Origin: Collimonas sp. PA-H2
GTDB lineage: Bacteria > Pseudomonadota > Gammaproteobacteria > Burkholderiales > Burkholderiaceae_D
NCBI RefSeq assembly: GCF_002564105.1
Contig: NZ_PDBX01000001.1
Coordinates: 2,542,001 to 2,606,000, forward strand
Direction of reading: 5' to 3'
Length of the DNA: 64,000 nt
A program made the position numbers and the translations under genes. Position 1 is the stretch's first letter. Each line of letters begins with the position of its first letter. Shown here piece by piece: positions 16,902-25,745 of this stretch. The notes beneath the pieces are model-generated. The model was not told where the DNA came from. It saw only the letters and a list, made by a program, of their open reading frames with translations, and did not search any database.

Positions 16902-17645
16902 CTAGGCCAGGTCGAGGATTTCAGCCAGGTTGACTTCGTGTTCGTCGTCGCTGAGACGGAGGGCTTGTTCGATGTCGAGCAGATGCTGGTCCATCATGCG
17001 GATCGCCGCTTCGACCTCGCCGGCGGCGATGGCGTCGATCAGGTGTTCATGCTCGTGGTTGGGACAGGCAGTCTTGTTGGGCGCCTGGTATAGGGCGATG
17101 ATGAGCGAGCAGCGCGAGACCAGTTCGCGCAGGAAGCGGGTCAGTACCGGATTGCCGGCTGTCTCGGATAACAGGATGTGGAATTCGCCGCCGAGGCGTA
17201 TCCACTTGGCGTGGTCGCCGCTATGAAAGGACGCATGTTCTTCTTTGACGATTTGGCGCAGCCGGGCGATCTGGGCGCGCGTTGCATGCTGCGCCGCCAG
17301 CGGCACGATGATGGCTTCGATGGCGCGCCGCGCCGCGAAAATCTCACGCGTCTCCTGTGGCGTCGGCTGCGCAATGATGGCGCCGCGGTTCGGCCGCAAT
17401 TCCAGGATATGGTCGTGCGCCAGGCGCTGGATGGCCTTGCGCACGATGGTGCGGCTGACCGCGAACAGTTCGCACAGGCTGGCTTCGGTCAGCTTGGTGC
17501 CCGGCGGCAGGCGCTGGCTCATGACCGCCTTCAGCACCGAATCGTAGATTTTTTGATCGACCACGCCGCTGCCCCGCGTCGAGGCGGGCCTGGTTGTAGC
17601 GGGAGCGGCGTCGCCGGACTTTTTTTTCATGCGCTCTGTTTTCAT
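16902..17645 (-). CDS. GntR-family regulator, FCD (FadR-like) type
   Basis: A 247-residue regulator. Residues 30-95 form a winged helix (IYDSVLKAVMSQRLPPGTKL, then ELFAVSRTIVRKAIQRLAHD and LRPNRGAIIA). Residues 105-235 are the helical FCD effector domain with EIFAARRAIEAIIVPLAA, GEFHILLSETAGNPVLTRF and the HEHEHLIDAIAAGE metal/ligand segment. An internal ATG five codons later is an alternative start; neither has a strong ribosome site. It is divergent from the ABC importer and upstream of the TonB receptor, so it is the probable repressor of both sides, with a nucleoside breakdown product as likely effector (inferred). Confidence 0.85.
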   Translation of the reverse strand: MKTERMKKKSGDAAPATTRPASTRGSGVVDQKIYDSVLKAVMSQRLPPGTKLTEASLCELFAVSRTIVRKAIQRLAHDHILELRPNRGAIIAQPTPQETREIFAARRAIEAIIVPLAAQHATRAQIARLRQIVKEEHASFHSGDHAKWIRLGGEFHILLSETAGNPVLTRFLRELVSRCSLIIALYQAPNKTACPNHEHEHLIDAIAAGEVEAAIRMMDQHLLDIEQALRLSDDEHEVNLAEILDLA

Positions 17646-17807
17646 TTTGTGGTTACCAGTCTGCCGTCATGCTACCGCAAATCGGCGCCGCCAGGCATGG
17701 GGCGGGCCCGGCTGGCTTACGCAGGAATCGCGCCAGACGCGCCTGAAGCAAGCGGCGACAGACTGGCATGCAGTTTGCTTTTGCAGTAGCTTTATGTCGG
17801 CAAAAGA

Positions 17808-17818
17808 TTGCAATGCAA
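17808..17818. promoter_or_regulatory. Palindrome in the GntR-ABC divergent region
   Basis: TTGCAATGCAA is an odd palindrome centred on A, in the 200-base gap between the GntR gene and the ABC importer. It differs from the TTGTATACA elements and could be a site for another regulator. Support is limited to symmetry and place. Confidence 0.25.
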
Positions 17819-17847
17819 TTCGCCGATAAGCAGCTGAGTGATGTAGC

Positions 17848-19482
17848 ATGTTGCTTGTTTCGCGGTCCGGTGCGTCGCGACCGGCAAGCGCAATCGTGCT
17901 GGATTCATTTTGCAACGGTCTTTCATTGACACAGGCAGAAGAAGTGACTTCAACCATACCGCGTCTGCAAATCGCCCATATCCGCAAAGCCTATCCGGGC
18001 GTGCTGGCCAACGACGATATCAATCTCTCGGTCGCGCCTGGTGAAATCCATGCCGTGCTGGGTGAGAACGGCGCCGGCAAGTCTACCCTGATGAAAATCA
18101 TTTTCGGCACGGTCAAGCCGGACGCCGGCGAAATCTTCTGGAACGGCGCACTGGCGCACATCGCCAATCCGCACGTCGCGCGCCAGCTCGGCATCGCCAT
18201 GGTGTTCCAGCATTTCTCCCTGTTCGATACCCTCACCGTCGCGGAAAACATCGCACTCGGGCTGGCTTCCGATGTCAGCATGCCGGAGCTGGTGGCGCAG
18301 ATCCGCCAGACCGGCGACAAGTACGGGCTGGAGCTGGAGCCGCACCGCCACGTGCATACCCTTTCGGTGGGCGAGCGCCAGCGCGTGGAAATCGTCCGCG
18401 CCCTGTTGACCAATCCGCAACTGCTGATCCTGGATGAGCCGACCTCGGTGCTGACGCCGCAGGCGGTCGACAAGCTGTTCGTCACCCTGCGCAAGCTGGC
18501 CGCCGAAGGCTGCAGCATCCTCTACATCAGCCACAAGCTGGATGAGATCCGCGCGCTCTGCCATAGCGCCACCGTGATGCGCGGCGGCAGGGTCACGGGT
18601 ATCTGCGATCCGCGCCAGGAAACCAGCGCCGGCCTGTCGCGCATGATGATCGGCGACGAACTGGTGCGCCTGCAGCGCGAACGCAATCCCGACTCCATGC
18701 GCAGCGAGCGCAAGCTGCACATCAACCGCCTGTGCCTGCCGAAGGCGCACCTGTTCGCCACCGAACTCACGGATATCGAATGCGAGGTGCGCGCCGGTGA
18801 AATCGTCGGCATCGCCGGCGTTTCCGGCAACGGCCAGCAAGAGTTGCTGGCGGCGCTCTCCGGCGAAGACCGGCGCGCCGCGCCGAATATGGTGATGCTG
18901 GTCGGCCGCGCCGCCGGGCAGCTGGCGCCCAACCCGCGCCGCGCGCTCGGACTCGGGCTGGTGCCGGAAGAGCGGCTCGGGCGCGGCGCCGTGCCGACCC
19001 TGGACCTGGCGTCCAACATGCTGCTGTCGCACCAGAAGCCACCCTACGTCAAACGCGGCATGATCGATTTTGCCTATGCGCGCAAGAGCGCGGCCTCCAT
19101 CATCGAACGCTTCAAGGTCAAGGCCAGCGGCCCGGGGGCGCTGGCCAAGAGCCTGTCCGGCGGCAACCTGCAAAAATTCATCGTCGGCCGCGAGCTGGAG
19201 CGCAAGCCGAGCGTCTTCATCGTCGCCCAGCCGACCTGGGGTGTGGACGTTGGCGCCGCCGCCCAGATCCACGCCGAAATTCTCGCTTTGAAACAGGAAG
19301 GCTGCGCAGTGCTGATTATTTCCGAAGAACTCGATGAGCTGTTCGCGCTGTGCGATCGCCTGCACGTGATCGCCAAGGGCCGGCTGTCGCCCTCTATCGC
19401 CATCGAACAAGCCACGCGCGAGCAGGTCGGCTTGTGGATGAGCGGCCTGTGGCAGGATGCAGCAGAGGCCGCCCATGCATAA
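17848..19482 (+). CDS. Nucleoside-type ABC importer, duplicated ATPase
   Basis: A 544-residue ATPase with two ABC domains in one chain. Domain 1 has Walker A GENGAGKST, signature LSVGERQRVE and Walker B LLILDEPTSVL. Domain 2 has the degenerate P-loop GVSGNGQQEL, signature LSGGNLQKF and IVAQPTWGVDVGAA, all usual for the sugar/nucleoside (CUT2 and BMP) class. The first 32 residues do not match the family, and GTG at 17944 would give the usual length of about 510, so the start is uncertain. Its last eight bases overlap the first permease gene. It powers import by the two permeases and the BMP lipoprotein that follow. Confidence 0.9.
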   Translation: MLLVSRSGASRPASAIVLDSFCNGLSLTQAEEVTSTIPRLQIAHIRKAYPGVLANDDINLSVAPGEIHAVLGENGAGKSTLMKIIFGTVKPDAGEIFWNGALAHIANPHVARQLGIAMVFQHFSLFDTLTVAENIALGLASDVSMPELVAQIRQTGDKYGLELEPHRHVHTLSVGERQRVEIVRALLTNPQLLILDEPTSVLTPQAVDKLFVTLRKLAAEGCSILYISHKLDEIRALCHSATVMRGGRVTGICDPRQETSAGLSRMMIGDELVRLQRERNPDSMRSERKLHINRLCLPKAHLFATELTDIECEVRAGEIVGIAGVSGNGQQELLAALSGEDRRAAPNMVMLVGRAAGQLAPNPRRALGLGLVPEERLGRGAVPTLDLASNMLLSHQKPPYVKRGMIDFAYARKSAASIIERFKVKASGPGALAKSLSGGNLQKFIVGRELERKPSVFIVAQPTWGVDVGAAAQIHAEILALKQEGCAVLIISEELDELFALCDRLHVIAKGRLSPSIAIEQATREQVGLWMSGLWQDAAEAAHA

Positions 19483-20563
19483 TCTGTGGCCTTGGAAGCT
19501 GGAACTGCGCGGCACGCCTTCGCGCGCCATGACCTACTGCTCGCCGCTGATCGCGATCGTGCTGACCATGCTGCTGGGCGCGCTATTGTTTATCGCGCTG
19601 GGCAAGGATCCGCTCGCTGGCCTCAAAGTATTCCTGATCGATCCCTTCAACGGCAAGCGCGCCATCAGCGAGCTGCTGCTGAAATCGGTGCCGCTGATAC
19701 TCTGCGCGCTGGGTCTGGCGGTATGCTTCCGCGCCAATATCTGGAACATCGGCGCCGAAGGCCAGTTTACCGTCGGCGCGCTGTTTTCCGGCGCCATGCT
19801 GGTGTTCCTCGATGTGCCGAATCATGCGATTCCAGGCAGCCTCGGCCTGTTGCTGATGGTCCTCGCCGGCATCGTCGGCGGCGCCTTCTGGGCCAGCATC
19901 ACGGCGCTGCTGCGCGATCGTTTCAACGCCAACGAAATCCTGGTGTCGCTGATGCTGACTTATGTCGCTCAGCTGTTGCTGATGTATGCGGTGAACGGTC
20001 CGCTGAAAGACCCCAACGGCATGAACTTCCCGCAATCGCAAGTGTTTTCCAGTGAATTCATGCTGCCGATGCTGTTAAGCGGCACGCGCCTGCATATCGG
20101 CTTCGCCGTCACGCTGTTGCTGGCGGTGCTGATGACGGTGTTCATGACACGCAGCTTCCGCGGCTTTTCGCTGATGGTCGGCGGCGTTGCGCCGCACGCG
20201 GCGCGCTATGCCGGCTTTTCCAGCCGCAGCGCTCTGTGGGTCTCGCTGCTGATTTCCGGCGGCTTTGCTGGCCTGGCCGGCGCCTTTGAAATCGCCGGGC
20301 CGATCGGCCAACTGCTGCCTTCAGTCTCGCCTGGCTATGGTTTCGCCGCCATCATCGTCGCTTTCATCGGCCGTTTGCATCCGGTCGGCGCGGTGCTGGG
20401 CGGACTGGTAATGTCGCTGCTCTACCTGGGCGGTGAACTGGCGCAATCGCGGCTGGGCCTGCCGTCGGCTATCACCGGCGTGTTCCAGGGCATGCTGCTG
20501 TTTTTGCTGCTGGCCAGCGATACCCTGATCAATTACCGCCTGCGCCGGAAAGTGAGGATCTGA
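19475..20563 (+). CDS. Nucleoside-type ABC importer permease 1
   Basis: A 362-residue inner-membrane permease of the branched-chain/CUT2 type. The ATG at 19475 follows AGAGG and overlaps the ATPase gene by eight bases. About ten hydrophobic segments are visible, with the family motif NIWNIGAEGQFTVGALFSG and a second conserved stretch GFAAIIVAFIGRLHPVGAVL. In BMP-type systems this is the YufP-like partner of the pair. The second permease gene starts two bases after its stop, so the two are translated together and probably form a heterodimeric channel. Confidence 0.88.
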   Translation: MHNLWPWKLELRGTPSRAMTYCSPLIAIVLTMLLGALLFIALGKDPLAGLKVFLIDPFNGKRAISELLLKSVPLILCALGLAVCFRANIWNIGAEGQFTVGALFSGAMLVFLDVPNHAIPGSLGLLLMVLAGIVGGAFWASITALLRDRFNANEILVSLMLTYVAQLLLMYAVNGPLKDPNGMNFPQSQVFSSEFMLPMLLSGTRLHIGFAVTLLLAVLMTVFMTRSFRGFSLMVGGVAPHAARYAGFSSRSALWVSLLISGGFAGLAGAFEIAGPIGQLLPSVSPGYGFAAIIVAFIGRLHPVGAVLGGLVMSLLYLGGELAQSRLGLPSAITGVFQGMLLFLLLASDTLINYRLRRKVRI

Positions 20564-20564
20564 G

Positions 20565-21485
20565 ATGGAACAATTCGCCTCACTTATCGCGGCTTCGATC
20601 AACGCCGGCACGCCCTTGCTACTGGCGGCGCTCGGCCTGCTGATCAACGAACGCGCCGGTGTCCTCAACCTCGGCGCGGAAGGCATGATGCTGGTGGCCG
20701 CCATCGCCGGCTTCGCGGTTGGCTACACCACCCATAACCCGATGCTCGGCTTCCTCGCCGGCGCCCTCAGTGGTGTCCTCATGGCGGCGCTGTTTTCCTG
20801 GCTGGCGCTGGTGCTGGCCACCAACCAGGTGGCGACCGGGCTGGCCTTGTCGATCTTTGGCGCCGGATTGTCGGCGTTCCTCGGCCAGAGCCTGGTCGGA
20901 CTGGGCTTGCCGGCGCAGGCGCGCGGCATTCCATTTCTGAAGGATATTCCCTTCCTCGGCCCGGCACTGTTCCAGCAGCACTGGATGAGTTACCTGGCGC
21001 TGCTGCTGTGCGGCGTCATCGCCTGGTTCATCTATCGCACCCGCGCCGGCCTGATCCTGCGCGCCATCGGCGAATCGCCGGAATCGGCGCATGCGCTGGG
21101 CTACCCGGTGCGCTGGATACGCTTCGCCGCCTTGCTGTTCGGCGGCGCCTGCTGTGGCCTGGCCGGCGCTTATTTGTCGCTAGTGTATACGCCGATGTGG
21201 GTCGAGGGCCTGGTGTCCGGACGCGGCTGGATCGCGCTGGCGCTGACCGCGTTTGCCACTTGGCGGCCGCTGCGGGTGCTGCTCGGCGCGCTGCTGTTCG
21301 GCGGCGTCACGATACTGCAGTTTTACCTGCAAGGCATGGGAGTGAATATTCCGTCGCAGGTATTGTCGATGGCGCCCTACGTGGCGACTATCGTGGTGCT
21401 GGCGCTGATCTCGCGCAACCCCGACTGGATCCGGCTCAACATGCCGGCATCGCTGGGCAAGCCGTTCAAGCCGGACGCCAGCTGA
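20565..21485 (+). CDS. Nucleoside-type ABC importer permease 2
   Basis: A 306-residue permease of the YufQ type, with a ribosome site GTGAGGATCTGAG lying inside the end of permease 1. Motifs include INERAGVLNLGAEGMMLVAA near residue 25 and GAYLSLVYTPMWVEGLVSGR, both characteristic of BMP-linked transporters, plus about nine hydrophobic helices. Together with the ATPase and permease 1 it makes the membrane part of the importer. The BMP lipoprotein gene follows after 55 bases with its own strong ribosome site. Confidence 0.88.
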   Translation: MEQFASLIAASINAGTPLLLAALGLLINERAGVLNLGAEGMMLVAAIAGFAVGYTTHNPMLGFLAGALSGVLMAALFSWLALVLATNQVATGLALSIFGAGLSAFLGQSLVGLGLPAQARGIPFLKDIPFLGPALFQQHWMSYLALLLCGVIAWFIYRTRAGLILRAIGESPESAHALGYPVRWIRFAALLFGGACCGLAGAYLSLVYTPMWVEGLVSGRGWIALALTAFATWRPLRVLLGALLFGGVTILQFYLQGMGVNIPSQVLSMAPYVATIVVLALISRNPDWIRLNMPASLGKPFKPDAS

Positions 21486-21540
21486 ACAAAGCAAATTAGA
21501 TAGCAGGCCGACCAACCATCAACACAGAGGGAGATAAGTA

Positions 21541-22680
21541 ATGAAGATATCACGCAGGGCATCGCTGGCCATGCTGGCCGCACTGACCGCCGCCACACTC
21601 ATCGGCTGCGGCAAGAAAGAGGACGCGGCGGCGCCTGCTGCCGCACCGGCATCCGCGCCGGCGCCGGCCAAGGCCGAACCGCTGAAAGTGGCGTTCGTGT
21701 ATATCGGCCCGGTCGGCGACGCCGGCTGGACCTTTGCCCATGACAAGGGCCGCAAGGCGGTCGACGAGAAATTCGGCGACAAGGTGAAGACCAGCTTCGT
21801 CGAGAACGTGCCGGAATCGGCGGCCGATGCAGAGCGCGTGTTTCGCCAGCTGGCGGTAGATGGCAACAAGCTGATCTTCGGCACCAGCTTCGGCTACATG
21901 GAAGCTATGCTGAAAGTGGCCAAGGAATTCCCTGACGTCAAATTCGAGCACGCCACCGGCTTCAAGACCGCCGACAACCTGGCGCAATACGATGTCCGCA
22001 CCTACGAGGGCGCTTATCTCGCGGGTGTCGTCGCTGGTAAGATCAGCAAGTCGGGCAAGCTGGGCGTGGTGGCTTCGGTGCCGATTCCTGAAGTGATCCG
22101 CAACATCGACGCCTTCACCATCGGCGCGCGCTCGGTCAATCCGAAAGCCACCACCCGCGTGGTGTGGGTCAACAAATGGTTCGATCCGGGCAAGGAGCGT
22201 GAAGCCGCCACCACGCTGATCGGCCAGGGCGTCGACGTCCTGATGCAGAACACCGACTCCGCCGCCGTGGTCCAGACCGCCCAGGAAAAAGGCGTGGCCG
22301 CCTTCGGCTGGGATAGCGACATGACCAGCTTCGGCCCGAAAGCGCACCAGGCGGCATCGATGATCAACTGGGGCGTGTACTACACCAAGCGCGTCGGCGA
22401 AGTGCTGGACGGCAGCTGGAAAACCAGCACCAGCTGGATCGGCCTGAAAGACGACGGCATTGATCTCGGCGCCTTCAATGCCGACCTGCCGGCCGACGTC
22501 AAGGCGCTGGTGGCCGAGCGCAAGAAAGCCATCGTCGACGGCAGCGCGCCGATCTGGAAAGGCCCTGTGGTCGATAATACCGGCAAGGAGCAGGTCGCCA
22601 AGGATGCGGTCGCCGACGATGGCTTCCTGCATGGCATCAAGTTCTACGTGCAAGGCGTAGAAGGCAAAGTACCGGGCTGA
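21541..22680 (+). CDS. BMP-family nucleoside-binding lipoprotein
   Basis: A 379-residue lipoprotein preceded by GAGGGAGATAAGTA. The lipobox LIGC is followed by a Lys/Asp stretch and an Ala-Pro linker. The body is the basic membrane protein (BmpA/PnrA) family: KVAFVYIGPVGDAGWTFAHD, ETFK-like loops replaced by YDVRTYEGAYLAGVVAGKIS, GVDVLMQNTDSAAVVQTAQ, and WDSDMTSFGPKAHQAASMIN. In other bacteria such proteins bind purine nucleosides. Here it is the last gene of the importer operon and is followed by a clear terminator. The exported nucleoside hydrolases nearby could compete with or feed it. Confidence 0.9.
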   Translation: MKISRRASLAMLAALTAATLIGCGKKEDAAAPAAAPASAPAPAKAEPLKVAFVYIGPVGDAGWTFAHDKGRKAVDEKFGDKVKTSFVENVPESAADAERVFRQLAVDGNKLIFGTSFGYMEAMLKVAKEFPDVKFEHATGFKTADNLAQYDVRTYEGAYLAGVVAGKISKSGKLGVVASVPIPEVIRNIDAFTIGARSVNPKATTRVVWVNKWFDPGKEREAATTLIGQGVDVLMQNTDSAAVVQTAQEKGVAAFGWDSDMTSFGPKAHQAASMINWGVYYTKRVGEVLDGSWKTSTSWIGLKDDGIDLGAFNADLPADVKALVAERKKAIVDGSAPIWKGPVVDNTGKEQVAKDAVADDGFLHGIKFYVQGVEGKVPG

Positions 22681-22690
22681 TCGCCCGCCG

Positions 22691-22724
22691 CCGGATTGGC
22701 CTGTGAACGGGCCGATCCGGTTTT
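22691..22724 (+). terminator. Rho-independent terminator of the ABC importer operon
   Basis: An 11-bp stem, CCGGATTGGCC against GGCCGATCCGG (one wobble pair), is followed directly by TTTT. It starts 11 bases after the BMP stop codon. Confidence 0.8.
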
Positions 22725-22816
22725 CCGCATAAGCCGGCATGCGCCGCATCAGATTCCACCGCTATCTATCCCCCAAGGCAGGCGTGATATTTATCCCGGG
22801 TGTTGCGATTTGGCAA

Positions 22817-22844
22817 CTGACAACGTCAAGGGCGTTGCTATACT
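22817..22844 (+). promoter_or_regulatory. Sigma-70 promoter of the sterol-desaturase-family gene
   Basis: CTGACA (22817-22822) and TATACT (22839-22844) are separated by 16 bases, each one mismatch from consensus. The start codon is 34 bases downstream of the -10. Confidence 0.5.
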
Positions 22845-22877
22845 CCCTCTTCTTTCCATTTTCATATCGAGACGCAC

Positions 22878-24083
22878 ATGCCTGACCAGGATCCGACGTC
22901 GAACTCCACAGCCCGCGCCAAGTCTTCCAAAATCGGCAGCCTGACCACCACCATGGTGGAGGACACCGCCAGCATCCTGCAGCAGAGCGGCGAACTGCAG
23001 CCCGGCACCGGCCTGATCACCAGCGTGATTGCGCTCAGCCTGGGTTTCCTCAGCCTGCTCGGCGTGCTGGCCTTCCATTATCCGCAATACCTGACCACGC
23101 CCGAGCTGCGCCATGTGTATTCGGTCAGCCTGATGCGCCAGATCCTGTTCGGCGCGCTGCTGATCGCCGGCGTGCTGTCGCTGGCCAACATCCTGTTCGG
23201 CCGCCAGCGCTCGCTGAATTTTTCCGCGCTGCTGATGGTGTTGGCGGCAGTGGCCTGGGGCGGCTCCAAGGTCGTGGTCGGCGATTTCCCCGATCACACG
23301 CCGTACATCGGCCTCGACTGGTTCATCATCGACCTGCTCGGCTCGACCCTGATCTTCGTGCTGATCGAAAAGATGTTCCCGCTGTACCGCAAGCAAGCCA
23401 TCTTCCGCTTCGAATGGCAGACCGACCTGGTGCATTTCGCGGTCAACCATTTCATCATCGGCCTGGCGCTGCTGGTGGTCAACGTCATGATCCACCGCGT
23501 GTTCGGCTGGATGGTGCACGCCGATTTCCAGAACACCGTGGCCGCCATCAGCTTCATCCCGCAGCTGCTGCTGTGCATGCTGGTGGCCGACCTGATGGAA
23601 TACGGCGCCCACCGCGCCTATCACGAAGTGCCTTTGCTGTGGCGCTTCCACTCGGTCCACCACAGCGTCAAGACCATGGACTGGCTGGCCGGCTCGCGCC
23701 AGCACATCCTGGAACTGATCTGCACCCGTGTGCTGGTGCTGGGTCCGCTGTTCGTGCTCGGCTTCGACAAGTCGGTGGTCAACGCCTACATCATCATCGT
23801 CGGCTTCCAGGCCGTGTTCAATCACTCCAACGTGCACCTGCCATGGGGCCCGCTGCGCTACATCTTCGTCACCCCGGATTTCCATCACTGGCATCACTCC
23901 TCGGAAGACGAAGCGATCGACAAGAACTATGCGGCGCACTTTGCCTTCATCGATTATTTCCTCGGCACTGCGGTCAAGGCCAAGAAGGCCTTCCCGGAGA
24001 AATACGGCGTAGTGGGGGATTACATGCCGGATGGCTTTATCAGGCAGCAGGCGTTTCCGTTTCGCAGTACGAAGATAGACTAA
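22878..24083 (+). CDS. Sterol desaturase / fatty acid hydroxylase family membrane protein
   Basis: A 401-residue membrane protein with several hydrophobic helices (TSVIALSLGFLSLLGVLAF, LMRQILFGALLIAGVLSL, and two further pairs). The di-iron histidine boxes are complete: EYGAHRAYHE, RFHSVHHS and, near the C-terminus, FHHWHHSS, together with a histidine in HSNVHLPWG. The family performs oxygen-dependent hydroxylation or desaturation of lipids. The substrate is unknown; bacterial members often act on fatty acids, hopanoids or carotenoids. It is a single-gene transcript: a terminator precedes its promoter, and a REP hairpin lies 50 bases after the stop. Confidence 0.85.
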   Translation: MPDQDPTSNSTARAKSSKIGSLTTTMVEDTASILQQSGELQPGTGLITSVIALSLGFLSLLGVLAFHYPQYLTTPELRHVYSVSLMRQILFGALLIAGVLSLANILFGRQRSLNFSALLMVLAAVAWGGSKVVVGDFPDHTPYIGLDWFIIDLLGSTLIFVLIEKMFPLYRKQAIFRFEWQTDLVHFAVNHFIIGLALLVVNVMIHRVFGWMVHADFQNTVAAISFIPQLLLCMLVADLMEYGAHRAYHEVPLLWRFHSVHHSVKTMDWLAGSRQHILELICTRVLVLGPLFVLGFDKSVVNAYIIIVGFQAVFNHSNVHLPWGPLRYIFVTPDFHHWHHSSEDEAIDKNYAAHFAFIDYFLGTAVKAKKAFPEKYGVVGDYMPDGFIRQQAFPFRSTKID

Positions 24084-24133
24084 TGAGAGTTTCATTAGTG
24101 ATGACATTGTCAAAGGAAATGGACAGAGTCATC

Positions 24134-24188
24134 TGGGGTCAGAGTGAACTTTCGCGGCGCCTTATCGCGAAACTTCACTCTGACTCCA
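24134..24188. repeat. REP hairpin with GGGGTCAGAGT ends (copy 1)
   Basis: Two 23-base arms with only two mismatches (24134-24156 and 24166-24188) flank a nine-base loop. The end sequence TGGGGTCAGAGT is the one seen at the ends of REP-type palindromes mobilised by IS200-like tyrosine transposases in many proteobacteria. No transposase gene is near. A second copy lies at 33627-33690. Confidence 0.7.
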
Positions 24189-24355
24189 CATGACGGATTC
24201 GGAGAAAGACAGAGCGCATCTCATGGCTTTGTTTTCGGATGAAGAGGCATGCACCCCCACCCCAGTTAGCTGCGTGTGTTAAGCACGACGAAAGCCAGAT
24301 TGCGTTTTTGTCGCGTTTATGAAATTCTCAATAGATCGTAGATAGCGTGGAAAAC

Positions 24356-24727
24356 ATGGACAGCAAGAACGCGAAACTGCAGCGCTATCTTTATCGCGCC
24401 AGCGTGCTGGTCTTGCTGATCGGCTTGCTGAGCGCCGGCCTGGTCTACTACCATGCGGCCGACGGCGGCAACCACGGACTCGGCTATCAAGTGGTGGACG
24501 GGGTCGCCTATGCTGCGGGTGAGTCGAAGGCCTATGTGCGCGACATGGAAATGTATGGCGGCACCTCGGGCAGGCTGATCGCCGGTTTCAATCAATGGCT
24601 GATGAGCCTCTGGCATGGTAAGCGGCTGGCTTATGTGATTGCCATTGGCGTTGCATTGATTTCCTATGCCTGTTTCTGGTTTGCGCGGGAGTTGGAATTG
24701 TTCGCGACGGATGAGCCGGAAGTCTGA
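24356..24727 (+). CDS. Small membrane protein of unknown function
   Basis: A 123-residue protein with two transmembrane helices: residues 14-33 (ASVLVLLIGLLSAGLVYYH) and about 96-114 (LAYVIAIGVALISYACFWF). The loop between them, about 60 residues long, is probably periplasmic and contains GLGYQVVDGVAYAAGESK and YVRDMEMYGGTSGR. I recognise no family. A GTG three codons upstream is an alternative start; neither has a strong ribosome site. Codon use matches the GC-rich genes around it, which supports a real gene. Confidence 0.6.
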   Translation: MDSKNAKLQRYLYRASVLVLLIGLLSAGLVYYHAADGGNHGLGYQVVDGVAYAAGESKAYVRDMEMYGGTSGRLIAGFNQWLMSLWHGKRLAYVIAIGVALISYACFWFARELELFATDEPEV

Positions 24728-25012
24728 GCGGCGCATCACTCGCTGCTAAAAATTTTCTATTCTCATTCTACCGATGTGATGACTCCTGTCAGATGGCTTT
24801 TTTGGAATGGAAGCAGACAAAGCGGAAGCAGCTACCCGTTGGGGTGTCAGATTTCAGGAAACGGCTGTGACCGTTTTGAATCGGTGGTGGCCTGACTTGA
24901 AAGGCCATTTCCGGCCAAAAGCGGACGTGTAATCGCCATCGAAAAAAATGTTAGCGCACACGGCCTTGCAGACAATCAAAGAAATTAAGAAATGCTAATC
25001 AAAGAACAGCAC

Positions 25013-25261
25013 CTATCGATAGAAAGGTTCGACCGTGCCTTTTACTTTAGTCATTAAGGGGTTGCCCTTCCGATCTAGCGCCTTTCCGGCCGGGATTTTA
25101 ATCCATCCCTCGCTGATGCAATATTCCTCAACTTCGAAGCGCTCTTTATCGTTAAGTTTAATACCAACATCATGTTCAAATATGGCGGCATTATAGTAAG
25201 GGCTACGAGGATCGACTGAGAGCCGATCAGGAAGTGGGGGGCGGTTTTGGATATCGTTCAT
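25013..25261 (-). CDS. DUF3297 family protein
   Basis: An 82-residue cytoplasmic protein. It matches the compact DUF3297 pattern over its whole length: PPLPDRLSVDPRSPYYN, VGIKLNDKERFEVEEYCISE, GWIKIPAGKALDRKGNPL and KGTVEPFY at the end. The family is widespread in Beta- and Gammaproteobacteria; its function is unknown. The ATG at 25261 gives the usual length, but no clear ribosome site precedes it. Base composition is more AT-rich than in flanking genes. Confidence 0.8.
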   Translation of the reverse strand: MNDIQNRPPLPDRLSVDPRSPYYNAAIFEHDVGIKLNDKERFEVEEYCISEGWIKIPAGKALDRKGNPLMTKVKGTVEPFYR

Positions 25262-25442
25262 GGCTACAATTATCAACTATAAGATTAACCAAAACAAATT
25301 TTTTGCGTGGCTTCGCTAAATCGCTTGCTTGGCCGCACTCGGCGCCATTTCCGGACCTTCGCGCATACGACCAATATAATGCTGCCTTTGTTGTTTTTTC
25401 ATAGCTGCATACGCCACCAATTTTCCAGCACGGAATATCTGA

Positions 25443-25745
25443 ATGAACGAATCGAAAAAGCCGTTTATGTCTCGCTGGATGATCTTTGGTTTTGTGATCA
25501 TGGGAATGGCTTCTCTTGGTGGCTTAGCGGCCATGATCGCAATCGGCATTGCCAAAGTTGGTTCGGGCGAAGGACTGGTGACATATCGAACAGCTTGGCT
25601 AGTGGAGTTCAATTACGTTGGTATGCTGATCTTATTTTGTGCAATTGCAGTGGCTTTTATCATTGCTGGACTATTGAGATTCGTCGAATACAAAAAGTCG
25701 CGTGATTTTGAGGAAAAATATGGTATCGAGAAGGACAGGGGCTAA
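25443..25745 (+). CDS. Small membrane protein of unknown function
   Basis: A 100-residue protein with two hydrophobic helices (WMIFGFVIMGMASLGGLAAM and YVGMLILFCAIAVAFIIAGL) and a charged C-terminal tail (FVEYKKSRDFEEKYGIEKD). I recognise no family. An overlapping frame starting at 25307 is open over the same bases but has no membrane pattern and is Cys/Trp/His-rich, so it is taken as noise. The gene is clearly AT-richer than the surrounding chromosome and may be an acquired piece. Start uncertain: an internal ATG at residue 9 is also possible. Confidence 0.5.
   Translation: MNESKKPFMSRWMIFGFVIMGMASLGGLAAMIAIGIAKVGSGEGLVTYRTAWLVEFNYVGMLILFCAIAVAFIIAGLLRFVEYKKSRDFEEKYGIEKDRG

Noticed and set aside
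17646..17943. Possible purine riboswitch before the nucleoside importer
   Set aside because: No conserved purine-aptamer loop sequences or three-way junction could be traced.
17950..19530. Open frame of about 520 codons antisense to the ABC ATPase
   Set aside because: The composition is Gln/His/Arg-rich with no motif, whereas the plus-strand frame has full ABC signatures. The same reasoning removes the large antisense frames over 336-1610, 1635-3332, 21550-22749, 22791-24113, 44752-46731 and 47484-49151.
25307..25705. 132-codon frame overlapping the small membrane protein at 25443
   Set aside because: The overlapping frame at 25443 shows two clean membrane helices, while this one does not resemble a protein.
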